In this document: positions 39,481-50,320 of the stretch, piece after piece
Layout of the letters: every line of letters begins with the position of its first letter
How positions within the stretch are numbered: the first letter of the stretch is position 1
NCBI GenBank assembly: GCA_032768795.1
Contig: CP136494.1
Coordinates: 434,001 to 498,000 of the forward strand
DNA length: 64,000 nt
From: Tremella fuciformis
Taxonomy: Eukaryota > Basidiomycota > Tremellomycetes > Tremellales > Tremellaceae
Reading direction: 5' to 3'
Program-made: the position numbers and the translations under genes
Notes under the pieces: generated by a model
What the model was told of the DNA's origin: nothing
The model's database searches: none
Seen by the model: only the letters and a program-made list of their open reading frames with translations

Positions 39481-40329
39481 AATGCATGCGTGGAGAAGTA
39501 GAGGTCCGGAAACCACGTTGCAGCCAGTACAAAACGCCAAAAGGACTACAGTAGAAGTCCCTTAAATTGATAGCGTTGGTGCAGGTCAAATCTTTGTCGC
39601 CTTTAAGGACCTATTGCTTTGTAAGAATGACCTGGAACTTGATAGCTATCAACTAATGTGACTGTCCTCTATGTCGATATTTATCCACTTAGAGAATGCA
39701 CTTATTCAGACTCCCTTCTGCCCCAGTTGTAAGAGCAGGTCGTGGCGTATTACTGCTATCCTGCCAGTTGGTAATGTAGGGAGTTCAACTCATGGATGTG
39801 TGCGTTCTTTTGCATCCTCCCTACTGTTGGAGCCCAGGCACAATGCTCCGCCGTTGGCACGCCAAGTAGGCTTTTTGCATGATCCTTGTCTTTTGCTCGG
39901 AATGCGGGAAGCTGTCTGCATAAATACCTATAGCAGCAATGCAATGATGACACCGTTAGTATTTTCTGCCTCTCAATGCACAGACTATGGAGCAGGGCAC
40001 CCACTTCTCTCTCTGCCTGGCTCACCCTTGTGCTGGCTTGTCCAGACAATAAGTGTTTCACCAGTAGACATGCTTCAATCGTCTGGTCTCTTGTAGGCTG
40101 CTTTCCTTCCAGCTCAGGCTCCATATCCTCATTGTCCTGGTCTGTCTCCTCACCGTCCTCTTGGCAGAGATCAATCATCCATGACAAAGACAGTATGCTT
40201 CGAGCTTTGAGCGTACATGTAAGGGAGGGCCGGTATCTGGCAAGCTGGCTGTACGGGGAGGGCCGGCTTACCGAGCGAGCCATGCAGACTTTGGGCCCCT
40301 ACATCTCGCATAGTGTCCGCCAGGCTTAG
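39481..40329. other. Region without a supported gene
   Basis: A minus-strand open frame (40283-39756, 175 codons) has an acidic stretch (EDGEETDQDNEDMEPE) and could be an old gene fragment. It overlaps a plus-strand frame of similar size, and I recognise no domain, so I do not call either. No repeat with defined ends is visible. Confidence 0.35.
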
Positions 40330-42800
40330 TGGTATGACGAACAATCACGCCTCATAGCTCCCGTAATTGCCTCTTGGGTAGGATGCGGAGGAGAAAAATA
40401 GGACGACGGTCATGCTGCTGTCCACACGCTGCCTGACCGCATATATAAGTAGACTCGGCCCCAGGAGGGCGAATGCATACCACGTTCATGTTGCAACAGA
40501 GGATTAAAAATCCCACGACCAAGCCGAGCCATCCAGAGCTCGCTGCAGGGTCGCTCAAGCGGTTGCCGTCAGCTGGGACGCACTGGTAGCCACCCTTATG
40601 ATCGACAATCGTTACAGAATCCATGCACGACCCGTCGTCATACGCGCGGTTCCGAGCAGCCGTCGCGATAGCCCTGCAGCTAGGAGACTGCTGGAATGCC
40701 GCCTTGGGGCTCGATCCTGAGCCAGGGCGCGTAGGGACCGCCGAACGTCGGGTCCGTGCCGGATCTGTCATGCCGACAGGATCTGAGGCTGAAAGGGCTA
40801 TGGCCATCACCGGCGAAGATAAGAGAGACTGAGAACGGTGGCAAGCCTGAGAGAGCAGGGCGCAGGCGATATTGATTTCGGTGGGTTAGGCCGTCACACG
40901 TGCGACACGGCCGATTCGACCAGAACGACCTGACAGAGAGAAACAACGGAGACGTCATGGTAGCGGTGCGTCGTCGCGGCAGACCTAAGAAGGATGCCGA
41001 GTATTGGCGATGCGGTGAGATGTGGCATTGGGAACGGGACTGCGAGGCTGCGCGTCAGCGTAGGACTCATAGTGATCGCAGGGACCGACAGAGTTGTCGT
41101 GACCAGCAGAGCGACACCAACGATGATGACGATGATGATGATGACGACGAGAGCTCTGATGACGAGCACTCGGTCGCAGGCAAGGACAACCAGCCCGCCA
41201 AGGATAAGCGCATGGCCATCCCGGCTAAGGAAAGCCTGCTTGTAGCTGGCGGGATCGACGCTTGGGTCGGTCTCACCATCGGCACCACCGATTGGGCTGA
41301 TCTGCTCGGCAACCAATGGGCTGAGAGCAAGGCCGCCGCCGCCACCGAGAGGATTGTCGAGATCGCAGAGGCCGGGGAGACCGCGTGTGAGACGGGGACC
41401 GTCGAGGACGCCAGGGCCGTCGTCGAGACAGAGATCGTCGAGACGGAGTGGGTGACCGATAGCGGAGCCACCCATCATTTGATGCGCCGCTCGATGCTCA
41501 AGAGCGCGCGAGCGCTCGAGACGCCCGTCACCTTTGAGCTCGCAGGCGGAGGCACTATCAAAGCCGTCGAGGTAGGCGAGGTCGACGTCGTGTTGTCGGA
41601 ACGACGCCTCACCCTGCAAAACGTGTATCACCTGCCGACTGCTCGAGTTAGCGTGTGCTCGTTGTCGAGGCTGCTTGCCCGTGGTTGGCACGCAGAGATC
41701 AAGGACGATGGCGGCACGCTGCAGAGGGAAGACGAAAGGCTCACGCTGCGCAAGAGAGTATGCCTGTGGACCGTCGCCCTCAAGACCACCAGCCCGACCG
41801 CCCTGGGCTACATCGCTGCCGCGAGAGACGTTGAGGCCGATACCGCGGTCAGAGAGTTGCAGGACAATGATGAATGCAAGGCGGCAAGGTCTGACGACTG
41901 TATGGGAGCAGGAGGAGCCTGTGATGAGAAACAGGCCGCGGATACGGGCCAGAGAAAAAAGGCGAGACGTCAGAGAACCATCGACACCGTCGATACCGGC
42001 ACTGCAGCAGAGCTGGGGATCAGCCCGACCGGTCAGAGTGAGATTCCGCTCACCAAGTCGCCCGCCACCGCCGTTACCGCACGTCGTCTTGAAGCGCTAG
42101 GTCAGGAGAGTCAGCACGCTGCGCGAGAGGACGGCTACATGCGCGTGTTGGCCATCAATGACGATCAAGAGACGAGCGGCGATACAGAGACGATGTCACG
42201 TCGCGAGGCACATCCCGTGATCAGACCAAAACGCCGAAACGCCGATGGTCAGTCGAGCCATCATCAGCACCATCAGCAACGCTTTCCTGCATGCGCACGG
42301 GATATGAGGGACTGCATGCATGCAGAGGGAACTGGAGGGCGTCATGGAGGAGCAGAGCTATCTCAAGACACCCAGATCATTCAGACTGGTGCTGAAATGA
42401 CGGAGAACGGCAGGATCGCTTCCGAGCAGCCTGAAGGAGGCAGGTCTCTGAACTGTGCGACGTCCGCCGCAGTCGTTCCCGGGCTCTATCGTCATGGTGA
42501 GAAGATCGATACGCTGCAGAACGCTCCAGAGACGATCGAACGACTTCGAGGGGGAGTGTTGATCAATGAGCACCGTGAACGCCTCGGAGGGTCAGAATTG
42601 CCTCTTTGGGCAGGATGCGCAGCACAACAATAAGACAACGGCTCTGCTGCGCTGTCTGACTGCATTATATATGTAGAATCGGCCGCAGGAGGGCGAATGC
42701 ATAATCACGCTCATTTTGTAAGAAACTCGACCATCCCCGGCTGGCTGGATGCTGCCAAGACGCAAGGCAAGAGGCGAGGGCGGACGAGAACCGTGTGCGT
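40330..42800 (+). mobile_element. Copia-C, degenerate non-autonomous Copia element
   Basis: A diverged pair of LTR-like segments flanks one open frame. The left (about 40365-40520) and right (from 42557, TGTTGATCAATGAG) share attgcctct, aggatgcg, a TATA box (atatataagtag, atatatgtag) and cggccSCAGGAGGGCGAATG. The right one follows the Copia-type polypurine tract cgagggggag. The LTRs differ at many positions, so the element is old. Integrase, reverse transcriptase and RNase H are missing. Confidence 0.65.
40957..42633 (+). CDS. Copia-C protein: zinc-knuckle remnant and protease, no RT
   Basis: A 558-residue frame starts at the ATG at 40957. It opens with basic RRRGRPKKD and a degenerate knuckle in which the first cysteine is tyrosine (YWRCGEMWHWERDC). 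An acidic run (DDDDDDDESSDDE) follows, then a Copia protease region with VTDSGATHHLM (about 41454) and QNVYHLPTARVSVCSL. From about 41800 to the end it is polar, with no recognised domain where integrase and RT should be. It runs through the polypurine tract into the 3' LTR. It may be a decaying element or a retained protease-like protein; the long open frame in such a diverged element is odd. Confidence 0.55.
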   Translation: MVAVRRRGRPKKDAEYWRCGEMWHWERDCEAARQRRTHSDRRDRQSCRDQQSDTNDDDDDDDDDESSDDEHSVAGKDNQPAKDKRMAIPAKESLLVAGGIDAWVGLTIGTTDWADLLGNQWAESKAAAATERIVEIAEAGETACETGTVEDARAVVETEIVETEWVTDSGATHHLMRRSMLKSARALETPVTFELAGGGTIKAVEVGEVDVVLSERRLTLQNVYHLPTARVSVCSLSRLLARGWHAEIKDDGGTLQREDERLTLRKRVCLWTVALKTTSPTALGYIAAARDVEADTAVRELQDNDECKAARSDDCMGAGGACDEKQAADTGQRKKARRQRTIDTVDTGTAAELGISPTGQSEIPLTKSPATAVTARRLEALGQESQHAAREDGYMRVLAINDDQETSGDTETMSRREAHPVIRPKRRNADGQSSHHQHHQQRFPACARDMRDCMHAEGTGGRHGGAELSQDTQIIQTGAEMTENGRIASEQPEGGRSLNCATSAAVVPGLYRHGEKIDTLQNAPETIERLRGGVLINEHRERLGGSELPLWAGCAAQQ

Positions 42801-42839
42801 CGTTGCACAAAATATCAATGTCGACGTGACATCTTGACT

Positions 42840-44648
42840 TCATGCTGCCGTAACGCCAACAGACTCAGAGAGACCTTTCCGCCAGGCGAGCACCGAGCCT
42901 TGATGGTCATACATGTGATGATCGTCGGCGAGTGCGAGCGTTGACGACTGCTGCCTCGGATTAGGGGTACTATCGGTTGTCTTGCGTTTGGAACTTGGGC
43001 CGGCGCCGCTGAAATGTCGACCCGTCCCGCCCCCGTCCCCGCGACCACGCTTTGCATGATCTCTTGGCTTGGGTCCCCCATCTGTATTGTCCCGGTCGCC
43101 GTCGCCGTCCCCATCCCCGTCCCCATCCCCGTCCCCCTCGTCATCGTCCCCGTCATCATCGTTCTCGACATCAGCCTCCTTCTTGACTCTGACGCGTTGT
43201 GCGACACCTACCTGATCCGAGTCGTCAACGTCCCAATGGCGTTTATCTCCCACCTTCAGGGGGGCCAGTTTGCCTCGCAAACTGTAGAGACACCGACCGA
43301 TAAAATCGAGCCTGGCGCGGGCCTCGCTCAAGATCCTGTCCAAGAGGTAGAACAGCCTCTTGACATCCGCCCGCTCGCGCCAGACTCCCGAGCCGACCAT
43401 GACGATAGGCTAGCAGCATCAGCCTGCGAAACATCCGTGGGGACGCGGTACCACGTACATAGCCTCTGTCTGGTAAGTTTGGGTCGTGCTTGACCATCCA
43501 GATTTTCCAATTCTGGTCGTAGGACGTCAACCCGTACACCCGATTGTAGTCGACCGGAGACGAGTGGTTGAATTCGGAGTAGTTGAATTCGTCGCCGCCG
43601 CCGCCGAATGTGACTGGATCGGCCGCTTTGGCTTGTGCAGCGAGATCTTGCCAGGTTCTGATGGCGAGGAACATGCCGTTGATCGCCTGTAATTCTACTT
43701 GGGATTCTCTGGCTTGGGAGCCCTTGCATTCGACGATGAAATAGGGGAAAAGCGCTTGCTTTGAGACTGACTGATCAGTGTGACGAGCACGAGGCGAGCG
43801 AGCACGCACTCAGGGCGAAATTGTAAAAGACTTTGACTTGCCCATCGTTGATACGGGCGAGATAGGTCTGGATATCCTTGTCGACAATATCCGGATCTCC
43901 TTGTTTGAAATCGACGACAAGGGGATCAAAGCCGACCGAGCCGTCGGGCTTGACAGCGGTCAAGACGGTCTTGCCGAAGATGTGGCCAAAGGTCTCGATG
44001 AGATGGCGCGACGCGGGAACGTCTGTCCTGCCCCGTCAGCGCAAGAAATCAGAAAGCTGGGGAGAGGAGAGGGACGAGGGCAAAAGGGAAGCTCGTTCAC
44101 TCACCTGGTGACTTTGATGATCGACCCTCCAACCTTGAGAAAGACCCCCAGGATCAGCACCAACGCGTCGTTAATGGGCTTTTCATCCGATCCGCCATTC
44201 TTGAACGTATCAAAGATGCGGATGGCATAGACGGCCGTGTACAATACCGAGCGCTGGATGGCACTGAGACGCTGGTTATCGATCTCTTGCGGTACACATT
44301 CAAAGCCGTCAATGGCCGCATCGGCGATATCGGGCACAGTCTGGGACGGCGTCAGCGAGCGGTCGAAGCGCCTTGATTAGAACCTACATCTCTGAGCCAG
44401 CTCCTGGCCGCGTCCAACGTCCGGTCAAAGAAATGCTCGGGTACGGTGAATATATCTTGTCCCGAGGCGAAGGTCGGCTCGAATGGCGGTCGAGGTGTGC
44501 GGATGTCCTCCTTCGAAGCGTGCACCAAACCGAGCGTCTTGATTGCCGCGAGGGCGTTGGTTTCGCGGGCGGTGGACCCTTTGGAGGAGGCGAGCAGCCC
44601 GCGGGATCCACGTGCGCTCCGCGATGACGAGGATACGCTGTATGCCAT
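42840..44648 (-). CDS. Five-exon gene, putative PD-(D/E)XK-like nuclease fold
   Basis: The exons (minus) are 44648-44388, 44340-44105, 44027-43810, 43766-43459 and 43409-42840. They sum to 1593 bases, 530 residues, with consistent phases. The introns (47, 77, 43 and 49 bp) have GTAGGT, GTGAGT, GTGCGT or GTACGT donors, CTGAC/CTGAT branch sites and CAG/TAG acceptors. The protein has a Ser-rich N-terminus, a helical middle (SAIQRSVLYTAVYAIRIFD), a segment FDPLVVDFKQGD, then YFIVECKGS (E251-x-K253), and a tail with a (GD)n run and basic low-complexity sequence. The hydrophobic strand followed by ExK resembles PD-(D/E)XK nucleases, but that is only a motif-level guess. A start at 44753 is possible. 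This is the only gene in the window that looks unrelated to transposons. Confidence 0.75.
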
Positions 44649-45374
44649 TATCGCTCGCAAAGATGCGAGAAGAAAGATGGATACAAGACCCAAAGTAAAA
44701 AGGTGAGGCGAGACTCCCCGAGTGTTCGACCAGCGAAATGCAATATTCAACATATTTTTATTGATTTATTCCCAACTGTCATTCTCGCTTTTGGTCTGTT
44801 TCTGTCGTGTTACCTGTCTGTCTCTGTTCAAGTGTCCGTCATGGTTGACCGAGACTCGTTGACTTTGGCTAGGATGGGCGAGGCTAGGGAGAAGTGGCAA
44901 GGGCAAGGACTCGGAGGACTCGTAGAGTCTCAGCAAGCATCAACAAGGGCTTGGTGAGGCAAGGCAAGGCAAGGTCAGGCAAGGGAGAGTGAGCCAACAA
45001 GTGCTAGACCTTAGGAGCTGTTGGCAGGACAGAGCAAGAGAGAGTCAGTGAAGGGAGAAGTCCCTATGCAACTCAATTGCGAGAGTACTGGAGTTTCTAC
45101 GAGGGCTCTGCAAGCCTTAAGTATCTTATGGCACATCTGTTGTCTCTCTGTCTCTGTCTCCCACAGCTTAGCGAGCTCATTGTCCTTGCTACGTCAAGCT
45201 CATTGTCCATTTGCCTCATATTGTCAGGTTTGCTGGATGCAGCAAGTCCGCTGAGTAAGTGTCAAGCATTATATTGTCCATGGACGGCAAGGATGGCGAT
45301 GTCGGTGAGTGACTACGAGCTCTTTGTCATTGGCGAGGGCTATTGTGACGGTGAGACCTGGCGTCAAGATGTGC
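44649..45374. other. Intergenic, no gene seen
   Basis: The sequence has tctgtctctg-rich and agcaaggcaaggc-like runs (44958-44985) but no coding frame, RNA gene or bounded repeat that I can support. It contains the 5' flank of the gene at 42840-44648. Confidence 0.4.
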
Positions 45375-45588
45375 CCTAACAGTATTCTGCGGTTACTGGG
45401 CCCCCCCAGTAACTTTTTTTTGGGCCTCCTCTCTTGGGACTGAGTTACTGGGGTCCATAACTGGCTCTAGCCCCTGTCTCTGGGGGTCATCTTGAAGAGG
45501 AGTCAAAGTTCCCTTCACCCATGGTCTCAGATTTGGGCTGTGAGCAACATGTGCGGAGAGATCAGCTGCAGTGGACAAAAAACATGGT
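45375..45588 (-). repeat. Hairpin repeat, TTACTGGG variant
   Basis: The left end cctaacagtattctgcgg is the same as in the inverted copy at 39266. The hairpin arm is different: ttactgggcccccccagtaa replaces the atagtgggg type. It continues tgagttactggggtcc and agatttgggctgtgagcaac. A related piece lies at 50676-50850. Confidence 0.65.
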
Positions 45589-45593
45589 CAGAT

Positions 45594-45911
45594 CGACGGA
45601 AATAGGTGGTACGCTCACATGAGCTTGACTCATCTTCGAGTAACCTCGTCGAGGCTACTCGATCCTCGACGAGGTTGTGCCTCGACGAGGTTCACCCTCG
45701 ACGAGGCAGAGAAGCTGCCACCAACGATAACTCCGCTTATAACGCCGACACCCTCGACGACCTTGTAGAATGCCGCCGCCTGTTGCCCTCCTCATCACTC
45801 ATAGCAAGTGCTGAGCGGGCAACAGGTAAGTCCGAATGCATCACTCATAGCAAGTGCTGAGCGGGCAACAGGTGACCGGAATCCCATTGCCTCAGAGCTA
45901 AGATTCCGTCG
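45594..45911 (+). repeat. 5' LTR of Copia-A E6
   Basis: A type I LTR, 318 bp. A TATA-like cttataacg lies near 45736, and two CAACAGGT donor-like sites lie in the 46 bp units. Confidence 0.95.
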
Positions 45912-46008
45912 TGGTAACGTCTCGTTCGACAAGTCGCGGTAGATAGAACGCGTCAACAAACTCGTCGACCTTGCCTACGCACCGCCAGCCTCGAAGTGGT
46001 CCTCCGTC

Positions 46009-49000
46009 ATGCCATCTGTGCAGACGGTGAAAGAGGAGCGCAAGCTCAACGGGCGCGACAACTACGCCCAGTGGGTGCGCGAGATTCGAGTCGTCCTCGG
46101 ATCCGCCGGTCTCGTACCCCACATCACCAAGGACGCGTCAGCGATTCGGGCACTCGTCGAGGCTCGATATCCAGTGTCAAGTCCGGCGACAGCAGCCGAG
46201 ACATCAAAGAGAGCAGTTGCTCTATACGAGCATGAGAAGGAGCAGTCCACCGCCCTCTCCACTCTCTATGGCAGTCTGACAGAGACTGTCCAAAACAAGC
46301 TTCCCTCGAACCTGATCGACTTCGAGAATCCTCAACCGAAGGGGCTCTACGATCATCTGGTCACCACATATGGGGCCGACAACGGATCTCGCCTAGCCGA
46401 ATTATGGTCATCGATATTTGGCGAGACCATCCCAGAGAATGAGGACCCCGAACCTCATCTCACAGCTATCCGGTCGCAACTGGCCGAAATCACCTCCTCC
46501 GCCATCACTTCCAAGCTCACCCTTGAGCAATTTGCCAACCAGATTGGCGCATACGCCGCCATCCGTCGCCTACCGTCCTCATACGGCCTCCTCGCATCGA
46601 CCTTCTACTCAGGGACCTCGTCGAACAAGATCCACCTCGACGAGGTTATCGATAGGGTCGCCGATGAACATCGCAGACGTCAACAAAAGGGCGAGAGCGT
46701 AAACGAGATGGGGATGCTCAGCAAATCCCTGCAGAAACCGGCAAGCAAGAGATGCATCCACCATCCGGATCAGGGGAGACACTCCACAGATGAGTGCTGG
46801 AAAGTGATTGGAGTGCCGAAGCACATCCAGGAGCAAAGGTCGGCCAGGGAAGCAGCCAAGGGAAGGAAGCAGGGAGGACAAGCGAAGAAGGCAAGAGAGC
46901 AGATGGAGTCAGAGGATGACTCATCGAGTGAGAGCAAGAGAGGCTCGTCGAGGGAGACAAAGGAGGAAGGATATTATGCGACGGAGATTGCACTACACGC
47001 CAACGACAACCTCCCATCCACCTCCATCATCATCGACAGCGGTGCCACCAGTCCATTCATCAAGGACAAGCACCTTCTCTCACATCTCACCAAACTCGAC
47101 AAGGCCGTCAAGATCCAAATTGGAGACGGATCGATTGTCGAAGCTACACACTCCGGCCGCCTCACCTTCAACAACGTATGGTACAACAACGCCCTCTACG
47201 TTCCATCATTCTCGCACAACCTCCTCTCAACACAGCGCCTCGGTCCGTACACAGGGACACACTGGCGCTTCTCGAAGGACTCGGCTACATTGGTCGAGAA
47301 AGGGAAGGTCATCCTCCGGGGAAAGAAACTTGGCAACCTATGGGTTGTAGACGACACACCGGTACGCACCACCTCGCGCATTCACCGAGCACTTCAGGCA
47401 ATAGAAAACACTGAAGCCGAAGACACTCGCCTCCTCACCTGGCACAAACGCCTAGGTCACTCGAACATGAGGAAGGTGTGGGAGCTCGGGAAAGAGGGGA
47501 AGCTAGGCGCAAAGTGGACAGGGTCATTTCGGAGAGTCGAATGCATGGATTGCCTGAAAGGGAAGGCAACGCGCTCGGCATCTCTACCTAACCCTCGTCG
47601 AGCCAGCAAGCCCCTCGTCGAGGTATCAGTCGATCTATGGGGACCAGCAACCGTCCAGTCGAGAGAAGGCTTCCAATACTTCCTCACCTGCTATGACGAC
47701 CACAGCAAATACGTGCAGGCCATACCACTCAAGAAGAAGTCGGATGCAGCCGAAGCACTGCAAGACTATATCAAGTTGGCAGAGAATCAGCTTGATCGAA
47801 CAGTCAAGACCATCCGCTCAGACCAAGGAGGCGAGTTCACGAGCAAGGAATTCAGCCACTGGTGTAAAAGCAAGGGAATTGAGCATACCCTCACGCCGAC
47901 CGACGCACACAATCAAAACAGTCGAGTCGAGCGCGTCCATCTCACCATCCTCAATGACATCCGCACATGTCTCGCGGACTCGAACCTGTCAAGTCAATTC
48001 TGGGTCGACGCATTACGATATGTAGTCTTCACCAGAAACAGGCTACCAGACTCCCAAGGAAAAATCCCTGTCGCTCTCTTTCGACCACATCACGACATTG
48101 ACATACGATATGAAGGAATGCAGCCATTTGGCCAACACTGCATCTATCGAGTTGTGAGCCCCGCATCAAAGCTCGACGAGCGGGGTCAATGCGGTCGACT
48201 GCTGGGATACACAGAAGGGAGCTGGGGCTACAAGGTGTTGACCCAAACCAACAGGGTCATCGCAAGTCGGGACGTTACATTCATCACGGGCAAGAAGACA
48301 ACGCCACGTTCAGATGAACCGCGACGGATTCTGGAGCCGCCTCAACCTGAACCTCGACAAGCATCGACGAGCCTCGACGAGGATGACGATACATCAATCG
48401 AGCTGAACGAGATAGTCGAGGCAGGGGAGGCACCAGAAGAAGAGGAACAAAGGGAAGAGATGGACGACATACCTCCCCAAGCCGTGCCAAGGCAAGGGAG
48501 AGGCTGGGCCAACGAATACATTCGAGAGGATGCACCGAGCCCAGAACCGAACCCCGACGACGGACCAGAGGATCCAGATCGTCGGCTAAACCAGCCCATA
48601 GAGGCCGATGCAGATGAACCAAGACGGTCCGGGAGACTAGCAGGTCAAGAGCCCAGTCATCACCCTCTGCACGACATCGACATGGACTATAACCGAGTAG
48701 CCATCGAGCACGCGTTATCAGCCCAGTCACTCACCAACCCTCAGTCATACACCGAAGCTCGTCGAGCTGCAGACTGGGAGGAGTGGAACAGGGCCATGGA
48801 CGAGGAGATGACAAAGATGGAGAAATACGGAGTGTGGGAGAAAGTCCCCAGAGAGAACCACCGCACCCTTACAGGCAAATGGGTCTTCACCCGCAAAATC
48901 GACGGGGACACGGGCAAAGCAAGCCAATACAAGGCTAGATTCGTCGTGAGAGGGTTCCAACAAGTCTCAGGACGGGATTTCGACGAACTCTTTGCATCGG

Positions 49001-50301
49001 TCACCCACAAGTCTTCATTCCGCCTATTCCTCACCATCGTTAACTACCTCGACTGGGAATGCGACCAAATCGACATCATCGGCGCATTCCTCAAGGCCAA
49101 CATCGACAAGGACATCTTCATCGAGCCACCAGAAGGTAGCGACATCGCTGCCGATCACGTCCTGCACCTCCGGAAGTCATTATACGGTCTCCGACAATCA
49201 CCGCACTTGTTCAACAAGCGCCTCGACGAGTTCCTACGGGAGCTAGGCTTCAAACCAACCCTAGCGGACCCATGCATCTACTCGCTGCGACAAGGACACA
49301 AGCGGTGCATGATCTCAGTCCATGTTGACGACATGCTCATAGCCGGCAACGATCGATCAACAATCGACGAGATCAAGCGGAGGATCGACAAGGAACTTGA
49401 GTGCAAGGATCAAGGACCGGTCTCATACTTCCTCGGTATCAACATCTACCGAGACAGGCCAAACAAGAAGATGTACCTATCACAAGAGCACTACATCGAG
49501 GCAGTTCTTCAACGCTTCGGTGAAACCGGGAAAGCCTGCAAGACAATCTTGCCAGACGCAAAGCTCGTCGAGGCTACGCCAAAGGAGGTCGAGGAGGCTC
49601 GAGACAAACCGTTTCCTGCACTCGCCGGGTCAATCCTCTATATCGCCACTATCACCCGACCCGACATCGCCTACGCAGCCTCACTGCTGTGTCGCTTCAT
49701 AAGCAAATGGTCACTCGCGCATTGGAGGGCCGCAAAGCATCTACTGAGGTATCTTCGAGGAACCTCGGATCTTGCTCTCACCTTCGATGCTCATGGAGGG
49801 AGACGAGCACTGTTGGGATGGGCGGACGCAGACTGGGGTGGATGTCTCGATACACGCCGATCAACAACTGGCTATATCTTCAACACCTACGGAGGCATCG
49901 TATCATGGAAAAGCAGGCGACAACCGACAGTCGCACTGTCAACGACACAGGCAGAGCTCCTTGCATCGACAGAAGCGGGCAAAGAGGCAATATGGCTCAG
50001 GCAACTATTGAACGACCTCGACCTAGGCATAGATGGAGCAGTGCCCATCTACAACGACAACAATGGGGCCATTCAACTGGCCAAACATCAACACGGGTTC
50101 AAGTTGAACAAAGCATTCGACATGCGAGCCCAGTGGATACGAGAGCATCAAGCTGGTGGTCTGCTTGAGCTCAAATACACACCAACGGACAGCAATCGAG
50201 CCGACATCCTGACCAAGACCCTTTCGGCCGAGAAGACAAGACAGCTCCGGCAGTTACTGGGATTGGAAAGACAAGGAGAAGGAGGGCAGATGAGTCAATA
50301 G
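46009..50301 (+). CDS. gag-pol: Copia-A E6 Gag-Pol polyprotein, intact
   Basis: A 1430-residue polyprotein, three residues shorter than its relatives because the basic region after the knuckle differs (AAKGRKQGGQAKK replaces the ADRRKKQGG form). The order is Gag with LNGRDNYAQW, knuckle, DSGA protease, pre-integrase HHCC, D-D-E integrase, HVDD reverse transcriptase and RNase H. The ATG is 97 bases after the LTR. Variant pattern: N, Q, NR, GGQMSQ. With identical LTRs and no lesion, E6 and E7 are the best candidates for current activity. Confidence 0.96.
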   Translation: MPSVQTVKEERKLNGRDNYAQWVREIRVVLGSAGLVPHITKDASAIRALVEARYPVSSPATAAETSKRAVALYEHEKEQSTALSTLYGSLTETVQNKLPSNLIDFENPQPKGLYDHLVTTYGADNGSRLAELWSSIFGETIPENEDPEPHLTAIRSQLAEITSSAITSKLTLEQFANQIGAYAAIRRLPSSYGLLASTFYSGTSSNKIHLDEVIDRVADEHRRRQQKGESVNEMGMLSKSLQKPASKRCIHHPDQGRHSTDECWKVIGVPKHIQEQRSAREAAKGRKQGGQAKKAREQMESEDDSSSESKRGSSRETKEEGYYATEIALHANDNLPSTSIIIDSGATSPFIKDKHLLSHLTKLDKAVKIQIGDGSIVEATHSGRLTFNNVWYNNALYVPSFSHNLLSTQRLGPYTGTHWRFSKDSATLVEKGKVILRGKKLGNLWVVDDTPVRTTSRIHRALQAIENTEAEDTRLLTWHKRLGHSNMRKVWELGKEGKLGAKWTGSFRRVECMDCLKGKATRSASLPNPRRASKPLVEVSVDLWGPATVQSREGFQYFLTCYDDHSKYVQAIPLKKKSDAAEALQDYIKLAENQLDRTVKTIRSDQGGEFTSKEFSHWCKSKGIEHTLTPTDAHNQNSRVERVHLTILNDIRTCLADSNLSSQFWVDALRYVVFTRNRLPDSQGKIPVALFRPHHDIDIRYEGMQPFGQHCIYRVVSPASKLDERGQCGRLLGYTEGSWGYKVLTQTNRVIASRDVTFITGKKTTPRSDEPRRILEPPQPEPRQASTSLDEDDDTSIELNEIVEAGEAPEEEEQREEMDDIPPQAVPRQGRGWANEYIREDAPSPEPNPDDGPEDPDRRLNQPIEADADEPRRSGRLAGQEPSHHPLHDIDMDYNRVAIEHALSAQSLTNPQSYTEARRAADWEEWNRAMDEEMTKMEKYGVWEKVPRENHRTLTGKWVFTRKIDGDTGKASQYKARFVVRGFQQVSGRDFDELFASVTHKSSFRLFLTIVNYLDWECDQIDIIGAFLKANIDKDIFIEPPEGSDIAADHVLHLRKSLYGLRQSPHLFNKRLDEFLRELGFKPTLADPCIYSLRQGHKRCMISVHVDDMLIAGNDRSTIDEIKRRIDKELECKDQGPVSYFLGINIYRDRPNKKMYLSQEHYIEAVLQRFGETGKACKTILPDAKLVEATPKEVEEARDKPFPALAGSILYIATITRPDIAYAASLLCRFISKWSLAHWRAAKHLLRYLRGTSDLALTFDAHGGRRALLGWADADWGGCLDTRRSTTGYIFNTYGGIVSWKSRRQPTVALSTTQAELLASTEAGKEAIWLRQLLNDLDLGIDGAVPIYNDNNGAIQLAKHQHGFKLNKAFDMRAQWIREHQAGGLLELKYTPTDSNRADILTKTLSAEKTRQLRQLLGLERQGEGGQMSQ

Positions 50302-50320
50302 ACATGCTCGCGAGGGGAGG

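Noticed and set aside
39671..40283. Two overlapping opposite-strand frames as genes
   Set aside because: Neither has a recognised domain, splice structure or supporting neighbour, and they overlap each other almost completely.
45606..45860. An 84-codon open frame beginning MVRSHELDSSSS, recurring at many sites
   Set aside because: It lies entirely inside the Copia-A LTR and recurs only because the LTR does. It varies in length with the tandem units and crosses the predicted transcript start.
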